Shown here piece by piece: positions 51,731 to 62,209 of a stretch of DNA of 64,000 bases. The number at the start of each line of letters is the position of its first letter. The first letter of the stretch is position 1. The position numbers were made by a program, and so were the translations under genes. A model generated the notes under the pieces. The model worked only from the letters and a program-made list of their open reading frames with translations, searched no databases and was not told where the DNA came from. Source of the DNA: Nocardioides mesophilus (GTDB taxonomy: Bacteria; Actinomycetota; Actinomycetes; Propionibacteriales; Nocardioidaceae); the NCBI RefSeq assembly GCF_014395785.1, contig NZ_CP060713.1, positions 2,074,501 through 2,138,500 of the forward strand, written 5' to 3'.

Positions 51731-53311
51731 ATGACCGAGCACCCGATCGAAGCAGCGGTGGCAGCCGGCTATGCCTTCGAGGGCCCGGCCCTCGAGCTGG
51801 GCGGCCTGATGATCGACGCGAGCACGCTCACCGACGTCGCGGTGCGGATCCCGCTCGGCATGCTGAACCGGCACGGTCTGGTGGCCGGAGCCACCGGCAC
51901 CGGCAAGACCAAGACGCTGCAGCTGCTCGCCGAGCAGCTCGCCACCCAGGGCGTGCCGGTCTTCGCCGCGGACATCAAGGGCGACCTCTCCGGGCTCGCG
52001 GCGCCGGGCCAGGAGAGCCCCCGGATCAGCGAGCGGGCCGCCTCGGTCGGGCAGACCTGGACCGCCCGCGGCTTCCCGGTGGAGTACTACGCCCTCGGCG
52101 GCCAGGGCACCGGGGTCCCGCTACGGGCCACGATGACCGCCTTCGGCCCGACCCTGCTGGCCAAGGTGCTCGGGCTCAACGACACCCAGGAGTCGTCGCT
52201 GGGGCTGGTCTTCCACTACGCCGACAAGGCGGGTCTGCCGCTGCTGGACCTCGCCGACCTGCGCGCGGTGGTGCAGTACCTCGTCTCCGACGAGGGCAAG
52301 GCCGACCTCAAGGGGCTCGGCGGACTCTCCTCCTCGACCGCGGGCGTGATCCTGCGCGAGCTGATCGCGTTCAGCGACCAGGGCGCCGACGCGTTCTTCG
52401 GCGAGCCGGAGTTCGAGTCCGCCGACCTGCTGCGGACCACCGCCGACGGACTCGGCGTGATCTCGCTGGTCGAGCTGCCGAACCTGCAGGACCGGCCGGC
52501 AGTCTTCTCCACCTTCTTGATGTGGCTGCTCGCGGACCTCTTCCACGACCTGCCCGAGGTCGGCGACGTGGACAAGCCGAAGCTGGTGTTCTTCTTCGAC
52601 GAGGCGCACCTGCTCTTCCACGACGCCTCCAAGGACTTCCTCTCCGCCATCGCGCAGACGGTCCGGCTGATCCGGTCCAAGGGGGTCGGTGTCTTCTTCG
52701 TGACCCAGTCGCCCACCGACGTCCCGGACGACGTCCTCGGGCAGCTCGGCTCCCGCGTGCAGCACCAGCTCCGGGCGCACACCCCCAACGACGCCAAGGC
52801 GTTGAAGCAGACGGTGAGCACCTACCCGGTCTCGGCCTACCACGACCTCGGGGCGGTGCTCACCTCATTGGGCATCGGCGAGGCGGTGGTCACGGTGATG
52901 AACGAGCGCGGGGCGCCGACCCCGGTGGCGTGGACCCGGCTCCGGGCACCCGAGTCCTTGATGGCCCCGGCCGACCCGGCCGCGATGCAGGCCGCGGTGC
53001 TCGCCTCGCCGCTGCAGGCGAAGTACGCCGAGACGATCGACCGTGACTCCGCGCACGAGCGTCTCGCCGCCAAGGTGGAGGCCGGCGCCGCGAAGGCCGA
53101 GGCGGAGGCCGCCGCCTCGCCGAACGCGCCGGACGCGCGCGTGAGGAGGCCGCGCAAGCGGGCCAAGGTCGACTACCCCGCCCCGGCTCGTCGGCAGGAG
53201 GGGCCGGGCGACGTGCTCGCCGACGTCATCAGCTCACCGATCGCCAAGGACCTGATGCGCACGGCGGCGCGCGAGATCCTGCGCGGGGTGTTCCGCACCG
53301 GCCGACGCTGA
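51731..53311 (+). CDS. HerA-like ATPase (DUF853 family)
   Basis: This 526-residue protein has Walker A GATGTGKT at 53-60, Walker B LVFFFDEAHLLF near 290 and a FFVTQSPTDVPDDVL arginine-finger-like region. The family (YjgR, DUF853) are HerA/FtsK-like motor ATPases of uncertain role, possibly in DNA processing. The C-terminal 60 residues are basic and low-complexity (VRRPRKRAKVDYPAP). It is divergent from the small conserved protein. Confidence 0.87.
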   Translation: MTEHPIEAAVAAGYAFEGPALELGGLMIDASTLTDVAVRIPLGMLNRHGLVAGATGTGKTKTLQLLAEQLATQGVPVFAADIKGDLSGLAAPGQESPRISERAASVGQTWTARGFPVEYYALGGQGTGVPLRATMTAFGPTLLAKVLGLNDTQESSLGLVFHYADKAGLPLLDLADLRAVVQYLVSDEGKADLKGLGGLSSSTAGVILRELIAFSDQGADAFFGEPEFESADLLRTTADGLGVISLVELPNLQDRPAVFSTFLMWLLADLFHDLPEVGDVDKPKLVFFFDEAHLLFHDASKDFLSAIAQTVRLIRSKGVGVFFVTQSPTDVPDDVLGQLGSRVQHQLRAHTPNDAKALKQTVSTYPVSAYHDLGAVLTSLGIGEAVVTVMNERGAPTPVAWTRLRAPESLMAPADPAAMQAAVLASPLQAKYAETIDRDSAHERLAAKVEAGAAKAEAEAAASPNAPDARVRRPRKRAKVDYPAPARRQEGPGDVLADVISSPIAKDLMRTAAREILRGVFRTGRR

Positions 53312-53435
53312 CCCGGGCCTCACCAGATCGTGCATTCGGGCTCCGTCCCCGGCCCGGCGGCGTCATCATCGGGGTCGGGCCAGGCCTCGTCCACGAGCCG
53401 CCCGCCACGACGACGTACGACGCGAGGGGACGTTC

Positions 53436-53945
53436 ATGAGCGAGACCTGGCTGCCCGGCGACTTCGTCCACCCCAAGCGGGTGGAGCTGCCCAGCGGACA
53501 GCACCTGCGGCCGATCCGCGCCGACGACACCGAACTGGACCTGGTCGCGGTGATGGGCTCGCGGGAGCGGCTGTGGTCGATGTACGGCGAGGCCTGGGGC
53601 TGGCCGCCCGCGACGATGACCGCCGAGCAGGATCGCGAGGACCTGCAGCACCACGCCGACGAGATGGAGCGCAACGAGTCGTTCAACTACGCCCTGTTCG
53701 ACGAGCAGGAGAGCGAGCTGCTCGGCTGCGTCTACATCGAGCCGACCGACAAGCCGGGGGCCGACGCGGACGTCATGTGGTGGGTCGTCGACCCGCTGGT
53801 CGGCTCCGAGGTGGAGCAGGCGCTCGACGACCTGGTCCCGCTGTGGATCGCCTCGGACTGGCCCTTCGAGCAGCCGCGTTACGTCGGTCACGACCTGTCG
53901 TTCGAGGAGTGGCTGGCGATCCCACGCGAGGGCCGTTCCACCTGA
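53436..53945 (+). CDS. GNAT-like acetyltransferase
   Basis: This 169-residue protein has a GNAT-like core: LRPIRADDTELDLVAVMGSRERLW near the start, then LFDEQESELLGCVYIEP. The glycine-rich acetyl-CoA loop is not obvious, so catalytic activity is uncertain. The ATG at 53436 follows GAGGGGA. It is followed by the STAS protein gene 72 bases away. Confidence 0.7.
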   Translation: MSETWLPGDFVHPKRVELPSGQHLRPIRADDTELDLVAVMGSRERLWSMYGEAWGWPPATMTAEQDREDLQHHADEMERNESFNYALFDEQESELLGCVYIEPTDKPGADADVMWWVVDPLVGSEVEQALDDLVPLWIASDWPFEQPRYVGHDLSFEEWLAIPREGRST

Positions 53946-54017
53946 GCCGGGCTCAGGGGTAGAGTCGCGAGGCGGTCAAGACCCGGCCGGACGACGCTCA
54001 GCACCGAGGAGCTCTGC

Positions 54018-54383
54018 GTGTACGCCGAGAACGACCTGCTCGACATCGCCGTGACCGATCACGGCGACCAGACCCTCGTGACCCTCCGCGGCGAGCTCGA
54101 CCTCGCCACCCAGGGCACCTTCCGCACGCAGGTCATCGACCTGCTGGTCTCCGGCTCCAACCGTCTCGTGATCGACCTCTCGGAGCTGGACTTCCTGGAC
54201 TCCACCGGGCTCGGCGCGCTGATCGGGATCCGCCGCCGGGCGCACGCCCTGCAGGGCTCGATGACGCTGGTCTGCCCGACCCACGCCGTGATGGAGCTGT
54301 TCAGCATCGCCGGCCTGGAGAAGGTCTTCGACATCCGGCCGAGCCTCGACGTCGCGCTCGACTCCGGCGTGCCGCAGGCCTGA
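54018..54383 (+). CDS. STAS-domain anti-sigma factor antagonist
   Basis: This 121-residue single STAS domain (TLVTLRGELDLATQGTFRTQVIDLL, LSELDFLDSTGLGALIGIRRR) resembles SpoIIAA/RsbV. Ser62 in LDSTGLGAL is the phosphorylated residue of the family; its unphosphorylated form binds an anti-sigma kinase. The start is GTG at 54018 after GAGGAGC. No kinase or sigma gene lies next to it; an HATPase-like protein at 44817-45326 is a distant possible partner. Confidence 0.87.
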   Translation: MYAENDLLDIAVTDHGDQTLVTLRGELDLATQGTFRTQVIDLLVSGSNRLVIDLSELDFLDSTGLGALIGIRRRAHALQGSMTLVCPTHAVMELFSIAGLEKVFDIRPSLDVALDSGVPQA

Positions 54384-54415
54384 ACCGGCCGGCCCGCCGG
54401 ACGATCAGAGGTTGC

Positions 54416-54649
54416 TCACACGCACCAGGTGAGCGCCTCGACGGCCAGGTCCGCGGGGGCGTAGGTCCCCCGCAGGTCGGGCCTGCCCTCGAGCAGCGCG
54501 GCCAGGCTGCAGAGGTGGGCCGCAGCGCGCCGCTGGGAGGCCAGCACCAGCCGGTCCGGCGAGGGGCCGGCGGAACGCTCCGTCGAGCCGGCGGCGCGCG
54601 CCGCGGGAACCGGGCGTGCGCTGACTCGCTCCGGGAGGAGTGCGGTCAT
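54416..54649 (-). CDS. Small hypothetical protein
   Basis: This 77-residue protein has an Ala/Arg-rich N-terminus and a helical second half (LASQRRAAAHLCSLAALLEGRPDLRG, DLAVEALTWCV). The start is the ATG at 54649. It is convergent with the STAS gene. I recognise no family; coding potential is plausible but not certain. Confidence 0.5.
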   Translation of the reverse strand: MTALLPERVSARPVPAARAAGSTERSAGPSPDRLVLASQRRAAAHLCSLAALLEGRPDLRGTYAPADLAVEALTWCV

Positions 54650-54776
54650 GGTCGGCCCCCTTGGGGTCGGGCGGAAGAGCGGGTGGCGCTCACGTACCCC
54701 AAGGGTGGCGGATTCATTTGTCGGGATCGTTACGCCATGTGTCGGCCGGTTGAACTCTTCGCCACGCCCGGATGGC

Positions 54777-54810
54777 GAGAGCCCCGCCGGTGGGCACCGG
54801 CGGGGCTCTC
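54777..54810 (-). terminator. Strong terminator after tRNA-Ser(GGA)
   Basis: GAGAGCCCCGCCGGTG pairs perfectly with CACCGGCGGGGCTCTC in a 16-bp stem around two bases. It begins five bases after the tRNA 3' end on the minus strand. A tract of U is lacking. Confidence 0.8.
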
Positions 54811-54814
54811 GTCG

Positions 54815-54903
54815 TGGCGGAGGATAGGGGATTCGAACCCCTGAGGGCTATTAACCCAACCCGCTTTCCAAGCGAGCGCCATAGGCCACTAGGCGAATCC
54901 TCC
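54815..54903 (-). tRNA. tRNA-Ser (anticodon GGA, reads UCC/UCU)
   Basis: On the minus strand, acceptor GGAGGAT pairs with ATCCTCC, anticodon stem CTCGC/GCGGG encloses loop TTGGAAA (anticodon GGA), a long variable arm (GGGTTAATAGCCC region) and T arm with GGTTCGAATCC follow, and discriminator G and CCA are encoded. Length 89. Confidence 0.93.
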
Positions 54904-54983
54904 GCCGGAGAGGCTACCGGCCGCCGCGCGTGCGCGGAAATCGCGCCCGGCTTGGGGCAGCGGAGCGCCGTCGCCTAGACTCG

Positions 54984-55077
54984 GGCCAACCCCCCGTGCG
55001 GCGGCACCTCGCCCAACTCCCCCAGGGCCGGAAGGCAGCAAGGGCAAGTGAGCTCTGTCGGGTGCGCGGGGGCCTTT
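54984..55077 (+). ncRNA. ffs: Signal recognition particle RNA (small, bacterial 4.5S type)
   Basis: The conserved SRP domain IV tip is present as GGCCGGAAGGCAGCAAGGGCA (GGAAG and AGCA internal loops, about 55026-55046). Outer strands GGCC...CCCCC at the 5' end and GGGGGCC at the 3' end pair to form the long hairpin of about 95 bases. It binds Ffh for membrane-protein targeting. The location upstream of dnaX is the standard actinobacterial arrangement. Confidence 0.9.
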
Positions 55078-55118
55078 TCGTCTCACGATGGTGAGTGTCG
55101 GCCGGGGTGGTTAGGGTC

Positions 55119-57392
55119 ATGGACGTGGAAGCACCGCTCGCCCTCTACCGCCGCTACCGGCCCGAGACCTTCGCCGAGGTCATCGGCCAGGATCACGTGA
55201 CCACGCCGCTGCGGGCGGCGCTGAAGAACAACCGGGTCCACCACGCCTACCTGTTCTCCGGACCCCGTGGCTGCGGCAAGACCACGAGCGCCCGCATCCT
55301 CGCGCGCTGCCTCAACTGCGAGCAGGGACCGACCGACACCCCCTGCGGGGTCTGCCAGTCCTGCGTGGACCTGGCGCGCGGCGGCCCGGGCTCCATCGAC
55401 GTCATCGAGATCGACGCGGCCAGCCACGGCGGTGTCGACGACGCCCGGGACCTGCGCGAGCGCGCCTTCTTCGCCCCGGTCAGCAGCCGCTACAAGATCT
55501 ACATCATCGACGAGGCCCACATGGTCTCGCCGGCCGGCTTCAACGCGCTGCTGAAGCTGGTCGAGGAGCCCCCCGAGCACATCAAGTTCGTCTTCGCCAC
55601 GACCGAGCCGGAGAAGGTCATCGGCACGATCCGTTCGCGGACCCACCACTACCCGTTCCGGCTGATCCCGCCGCGCACCCTGTCGGACTACCTCCAGGAG
55701 CTGTGCGACCAGGAGCAGGTGCAGGTGGAGCCGGCCGCACTGCCGCTGGTCGTGCGCGCGGGCGGCGGGTCCGCCCGGGACACGCTCTCGGTGCTCGACC
55801 AGCTGATCGGCGGCGCCGGTCCCGAGGGCGTCACCTACGAGCTCACCACCGGGCTGCTGGGCTTCACCCCCGAGACCCTGCTCGACGAGGTCGTCGACGC
55901 GTTCGCGGCCGACGACGCAGGCACCGTCTTCGGCGTGGTCGACAAGGTGATCGAGACCGGCCAGGATCCCCGCCGGTTCACCGAGGACCTGCTGCGCCGG
56001 CTGCGCGACCTCCTGATCATCGCCGCGGTGCCGGACGCCCCGGCCACCGGCCTGATCGACCTGCCGCAGGACCAGGCCGAGCGGCTCGTCGCCCAGGCCG
56101 CCCGCTTCGGCCGCGCCGACCTCAGCCGCGCCGCCGACCTGGTCGCGGCCGGGCTCACCGAGCTCAAGGGCGCGACCGCGCCGCGGCTGCTGCTCGAGCT
56201 CATCTGCGCCCGCGTGCTGCTGCCGGGCGCCGACCACGGCACCGCCGGGGTGATGGCCCGCCTGGACCGGATCGAGAAGCGGATGGCGATCGAGGGCACC
56301 CCCTCGGCGGCGCTGCCCGCGTCGGGTGCGGCCGCTCCGGCACCGGCCCGGCGCGAGGATGCCGGCGCCGGCAGCGAGGGTCGCTCCGCCGCCGCCGCCA
56401 CCCGTCGGCCGGAGGCCCCGACCCGGGAGGCCACGCAGTCGCCGGCCGCCGCGCACCAGCCGGCGCCGCAGGCGCCGGCGGCCTCGCCTGCGGTCTCTGC
56501 GGCCCCGCAGGAGGCCTGGCCGACCGCCACGACTCCCGGGGCCGACCGCCAGGCCGCGGAGGGCCGCCAGCAGACCGAGGAGGACCGTCCGCAGACCGAG
56601 GAGGACCGTCCGCAGACCGAGGAGGACCGTCCGCAGGCCCAGGACCAGGCGCCGGCCGCGGTCCCGCCGGCCGCGGAGCCTGCTCCGACGTCCGACCGGC
56701 CCGCCGCCGAGGCGGTCCAGCCGGCGGGACACCCCGCGCAGCCCGCTCCGCAGGGGCAGGCCGCTGCGCACGGTCTCGGCCTGGTCGAGGTGCGCCGGCT
56801 GTGGCCGGACATCCTCGACGCGGTCAAGCTCAAGCGGCGCTACACCTGGATCCTGCTCAGCCAGAACGGCCAGGTGACCGCCGTCGACGAGAAGACGCTG
56901 ACCGTCGCGCTCGTGAACGCCGGCGCCCGCAACTCCTTCAGCAGCGGCGGCAGCGAGGAGATCCTGCGCCAGGCCTGCATCGACGTGGTCGGCCACGACT
57001 GGCGGATCGAGGCGATCGTCGACCCGACCGCGGAGCCGGGCGCCGGCGGGCCGATGACGATCCGCACCCATGACACCCGGCCGGTGGAGAGTGCCGCCCC
57101 GCAGCCGGGAGCCCCCGCGTCGGCCGGCCCCCCGCCGCCGGGTGACCAGGTCCCTGCCGCCGAGCCGGAGCCGCCGCAGCGCAGGCCCGTCGACCCGTCC
57201 GCCGTCGCGTCGGCCCGCGAGGCGATCCAGGACACCCGTCACCCCGGGGAGCAGCGCGCTGCCGCCACCCCCTCGGTCTCCGACGACGACGCCCACCGCG
57301 ACGACCCCGACGCCGACGACGACCTCGGCGGGACCCAGCTCCTGCAGCGCGAGCTCGGGGCGAGCATCATCGAAGAGATCCCGCACAGCTGA
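55119..57392 (+). CDS. dnaX: DNA polymerase III subunits gamma and tau
   Basis: This 757-residue clamp-loader protein has Walker A GPRGCGKTT (48-56), a four-cysteine zinc module (Cys64, Cys67, Cys76, Cys79, plus Cys82), DEAH in YIIDEAHM, the sensor-1 FATTEPEK and SRTHHYPFRL. A long Ala/Pro/Glu-rich linker (about 400-560) precedes the C-terminal tau region (GLVEVRRLWPDILDAVKLKRRYTWILL). The linker has a 21-bp triplicate repeat at 56571-56633 encoding QTEEDRP. The ATG at 55119 is chosen; a GTG at 55095 and one at 55125 are alternatives. No A-rich slippery site for a gamma frameshift is visible. Confidence 0.93.
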   Translation: MDVEAPLALYRRYRPETFAEVIGQDHVTTPLRAALKNNRVHHAYLFSGPRGCGKTTSARILARCLNCEQGPTDTPCGVCQSCVDLARGGPGSIDVIEIDAASHGGVDDARDLRERAFFAPVSSRYKIYIIDEAHMVSPAGFNALLKLVEEPPEHIKFVFATTEPEKVIGTIRSRTHHYPFRLIPPRTLSDYLQELCDQEQVQVEPAALPLVVRAGGGSARDTLSVLDQLIGGAGPEGVTYELTTGLLGFTPETLLDEVVDAFAADDAGTVFGVVDKVIETGQDPRRFTEDLLRRLRDLLIIAAVPDAPATGLIDLPQDQAERLVAQAARFGRADLSRAADLVAAGLTELKGATAPRLLLELICARVLLPGADHGTAGVMARLDRIEKRMAIEGTPSAALPASGAAAPAPARREDAGAGSEGRSAAAATRRPEAPTREATQSPAAAHQPAPQAPAASPAVSAAPQEAWPTATTPGADRQAAEGRQQTEEDRPQTEEDRPQTEEDRPQAQDQAPAAVPPAAEPAPTSDRPAAEAVQPAGHPAQPAPQGQAAAHGLGLVEVRRLWPDILDAVKLKRRYTWILLSQNGQVTAVDEKTLTVALVNAGARNSFSSGGSEEILRQACIDVVGHDWRIEAIVDPTAEPGAGGPMTIRTHDTRPVESAAPQPGAPASAGPPPPGDQVPAAEPEPPQRRPVDPSAVASAREAIQDTRHPGEQRAAATPSVSDDDAHRDDPDADDDLGGTQLLQRELGASIIEEIPHS
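56571..56633 (+). repeat. 21-bp tandem repeat in the dnaX linker
   Basis: Three perfect consecutive copies of a 21-bp unit beginning CAGACCGAGGAGGACC occupy 56571-56591, 56592-56612 and 56613-56633, encoding QTEEDRP each time. It is in frame and extends the acidic linker of DnaX. Confidence 0.9.
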
Positions 57393-57421
57393 CCCCCACC
57401 CGGTTCAGCTGACCCCCACCC
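57386..57421 (+). repeat. Direct repeat at the dnaX stop
   Basis: CAGCTGACCCCCACCC occurs at 57386-57401 and again at 57406-57421, 20 bases apart. The first copy contains the dnaX stop codon TGA. It looks like a small tandem duplication of the 3' end of dnaX in front of ybaB. Confidence 0.75.
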
Positions 57422-57440
57422 CGGAAGAGAGCGACACCAG

Positions 57441-57827
57441 ATGACCCAGGGCACCCCCGACAACCCGTTCGGCGAGGGCGGCTTCGACATGAACGCCCTG
57501 CTCCAGCAGGCGCAGGCCATGCAGGAGCAGATGATGAGCGCCCAGGCGGAGCTCGCCTCCGCCGAGGTCGACGGCACCGTCGGCGACGGCCTGGTGACCG
57601 TGAAGGTGAACGGCACCGGCGAGCTGATCGGCGTCAAGATCCGTTCCGGGTCGTTCGACCCCGACGACACCGAGGACCTCGAGGACCTGATCGTGGCCGC
57701 CTACCGCGACGCCCGCGCCCGGGCCGACGCGCTGGCCGGCGAGAAGCTCGGGCCGCTCACCAGCGGCCTCGGCGAGCTCGGCGGCCCGGCCGGTGGACCC
57801 TCCGGCGGCTCTCCCGTCGGATTCTGA
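57441..57827 (+). CDS. YbaB/EbfC family nucleoid-associated protein
   Basis: This 128-residue protein has the coiled YbaB core (FDMNALLQQAQAMQEQMMSAQAELASAEVDG, DGLVTVKVNGTGELIGVKI) with a Gly/Pro-rich C-terminal tail. It binds DNA and sits between dnaX and recR in most bacteria. The ATG at 57441 follows GGAAGAG. It is probably co-expressed with recR, 18 bases downstream. Confidence 0.92.
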   Translation: MTQGTPDNPFGEGGFDMNALLQQAQAMQEQMMSAQAELASAEVDGTVGDGLVTVKVNGTGELIGVKIRSGSFDPDDTEDLEDLIVAAYRDARARADALAGEKLGPLTSGLGELGGPAGGPSGGSPVGF

Positions 57828-57845
57828 GCGGAGCCACACCCCTTC

Positions 57846-58445
57846 ATGTACGAAGGCGTCGTCCAGGACCTCATCGACGAGCTCGGCCGGCTCCCGGGCG
57901 TGGGACCGAAGAGCGCGCAGCGCATCGCGTTCCACCTGCTGGCGGCCGACCCGGTCGACGTACGCCGGCTCGCGGACGTGCTCGTGGAGGTCAAGCAACG
58001 GGTCAAGTTCTGCTCGATCTGCGGCAACGTGGCCGAGGAGGAGACCTGCCGGATCTGCCGGGACCCGCGCCGGGACCTCAGCTGCATCTGCGTCGTGGAG
58101 GAGCCCAAGGACGTGGTGGCGATCGAGCGCACCCGGGAGTTCCGGGGGCGCTACCACGTGCTGGGCGGTGCGATCTCGCCGATCGAGGGCATCGGGCCGG
58201 ACGAGCTGAGGATCCGCGAGCTGATGGTCCGGCTCGCCGACGGAGCGGTCACCGAGGTCATCCTGGCGACCGACCCGAACCTCGAGGGAGAGGCCACCGC
58301 GACGTACCTCACCCGCATGTTGCGCCCGATGGGCTTGCGTGTGACGCGACTTGCGAGTGGACTGCCCGTAGGAGGTGACCTCGAGTACGCCGATGAGGTC
58401 ACGCTCGGCCGTGCATTCGAAGGGAGACGTGCTGTCGATGAGTGA
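57846..58445 (+). CDS. recR: Recombination mediator protein RecR
   Basis: This 199-residue protein has the N-terminal helix-hairpin-helix ([20 protein letters not shown]), a four-cysteine zinc finger (Cys56, Cys59, Cys68, Cys71: [16 protein letters not shown]), a Toprim domain ([15 protein letters not shown]) and the C-terminal Walker-B-like part. With RecO and RecF it loads RecA on gapped DNA. The 3' end overlaps the next start by eight bases. Confidence 0.93.
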   Translation: MYEGVVQDLIDELGRLPGVGPKSAQRIAFHLLAADPVDVRRLADVLVEVKQRVKFCSICGNVAEEETCRICRDPRRDLSCICVVEEPKDVVAIERTREFRGRYHVLGGAISPIEGIGPDELRIRELMVRLADGAVTEVILATDPNLEGEATATYLTRMLRPMGLRVTRLASGLPVGGDLEYADEVTLGRAFEGRRAVDE

Positions 58446-59049
58446 GCAGACACCTGCTGGGGCCGTGGGACTCGACAGCGAGCTCGAGGACTTCGCCCAG
58501 CAGATCGCCGACCAGGTGGAGAGCTTCCTGCTCGCGCTGCGGGCGATCGCGCGCGGCGACGCCACCGGAGGTCAGGCCGTCTCGCTGCTGCTGCTCGAGG
58601 TGAGCCAGGTGCTGCTCGCCGGCGGCCGTCTCGGGGTGCACACCGACTTCCTGCCCGCCGACGAGTACGAACCCGACGCCGGGCCCGACCCCGACCTCGA
58701 CGCGATGCGGCTGCGGCTCGCCGTGCTGCTCGAGGGCATCGACGTCTACACCGAGGTGTTCGACCCCTACGTCGACCCGCCCGAGGTGCTGACCTCGCTG
58801 CTCTCCGACGACCTGACCAGCATCGCCGCCGCCCTGGCGCACGGCCTGCGGCACTTCCGTGCCGGCCGGGTCAGCGAGGCGCTGTGGTGGTGGCAGTTCT
58901 CCTACATGTCCGCCTGGGGGAGCGAGGCCAGCGGGGTGCTCCGCGCGCTGCAGTCGGTGGTCTCGCACGACCGCTTCGACGCGGACTTCGAGGGCGAGCA
59001 GGACCGGGTCGAGGCAGCTGACGAGATGCTCGAGGCCGTAAATCCTTGA
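58438..59049 (+). CDS. DUF5063 family protein
   Basis: This 203-residue helical protein ([41 protein letters not shown], then [25 protein letters not shown]) is a conserved actinobacterial family located between recR and the aspartokinase gene. It has no catalytic motif that I can see. The ATG at 58438 lies ten bases after AGGGAG, and the start overlaps recR by eight bases. Its function is unknown; fixed linkage to recR suggests a DNA-related role. Confidence 0.85.
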   Translation: MSEQTPAGAVGLDSELEDFAQQIADQVESFLLALRAIARGDATGGQAVSLLLLEVSQVLLAGGRLGVHTDFLPADEYEPDAGPDPDLDAMRLRLAVLLEGIDVYTEVFDPYVDPPEVLTSLLSDDLTSIAAALAHGLRHFRAGRVSEALWWWQFSYMSAWGSEASGVLRALQSVVSHDRFDADFEGEQDRVEAADEMLEAVNP

Positions 59050-59054
59050 TCCTC

Positions 59055-59069
59055 GCGGGGTGACCCCGC
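59055..59069 (+). terminator. Hairpin between the DUF5063 gene and lysC
   Basis: GCGGGG and CCCCGC form a 6-bp stem with a 3-base loop six bases after the DUF5063 stop. It would separate the recR group from the lysine pair. No T tract is present. Confidence 0.4.
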
Positions 59070-59196
59070 CCTGGCGGCAGGAGATCTTCCTGTGGCCTGC
59101 GGTGTCCGGCATGCGTCGGGCCCGACGACGGTCGCGGCCGGCTCGGTAGGATCATCGGCGTTGCCGACCAGCGGACCAGAGTCGAGGAGTGCACCT

Positions 59197-61487
<2,291 letters not shown>

Positions 61488-61510
61488 CCGGCCGCGCACG
61501 ACTGCTTGCC

Positions 61511-62158
61511 TCAGACGGGGTCGGTGCCGCGGGAGGTCTCGGGTGCCGTGTCGAACCGGCTGGTCACCCAGTGCGCGAGCGCGTACGACGCCAGCCCGAT
61601 CAGCGGGACCACCACGAACATCCACCCGCTCGTCCACGCGTCCGACAGCACCAGCAGCGCCATCACGCACAGCACGCCGACGCCCAGGACGCTCGTGCTG
61701 CGCGGCTCCGGCACCCGGAGCATCGCGAGCAGCACCGCGCCGGCCAGCACCATCACGGCAAGGATCGCCAGCAGCAGCGCCAGTCCCGCCCCGCCGCCGC
61801 AGGAGCTCGTGCCGCGGACCGCGTCGCACCCGGCGAGGCCACCCCAGGTCAGGAACGTGCCCAGCAGGCCGACCAGCAGGCCGGTCAGCGCTGCGGCCAC
61901 CACCGCGGGCACCGGGAGCCGCCGGCGCTCCCGCGTGCGCTCCGGGGCCGGTGCAGGCGGCCGGGACGCCTGCTCGGTGGCCAGGCTCGTGCCCCGGGGC
62001 TGAGCGGCGGCGGCGACCGGTCCGGACTCCACCTCGGGCTCCGGCTCGAAGGTCGGCTCGGAGGTCGGCTGGGGGTGGCGACGGCGCCGACGGCGGAACA
62101 GCGAAGGCAGCTCGAGATCCGGCTCCCGGGGCCCCTCGCCGGTTTCCTTGTCCGCCAT
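61511..62158 (-). CDS. Membrane protein of unknown function
   Basis: This 215-residue protein has a long charged, proline-rich cytoplasmic N-terminus (LFRRRRRRHPQPTSEPTFEPEPEVES) and four membrane helices (about 80-102, 123-147, 157-172 and 178-197). A short loop with paired cysteines (GCDAVRGTSSCGG) lies between the first two. No family is recognised. It is the last gene before the PAS/GGDEF gene on the same strand, 51 bases apart. Confidence 0.7.
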   Translation of the reverse strand: MADKETGEGPREPDLELPSLFRRRRRRHPQPTSEPTFEPEPEVESGPVAAAAQPRGTSLATEQASRPPAPAPERTRERRRLPVPAVVAAALTGLLVGLLGTFLTWGGLAGCDAVRGTSSCGGGAGLALLLAILAVMVLAGAVLLAMLRVPEPRSTSVLGVGVLCVMALLVLSDAWTSGWMFVVVPLIGLASYALAHWVTSRFDTAPETSRGTDPV

Positions 62159-62209
62159 GGCCGCAGTCTGCCAGACCTGCGGACGACGGCCGTGCCCGTG
62201 CGAGCGGTT

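Noticed and set aside
56571-56633. CRISPR-like short repeats
   Set aside because: The units are adjacent, without spacers, and in frame within dnaX.
55119-57392. Programmed frameshift giving a gamma subunit in dnaX
   Set aside because: No A-rich slippery heptamer or downstream stem at the appropriate position is visible.
59050-59196. Lysine riboswitch or leader peptide before lysC
   Set aside because: The 147-base gap shows only a simple hairpin; the conserved lysine-aptamer core is not evident and no Lys-rich short frame exists.
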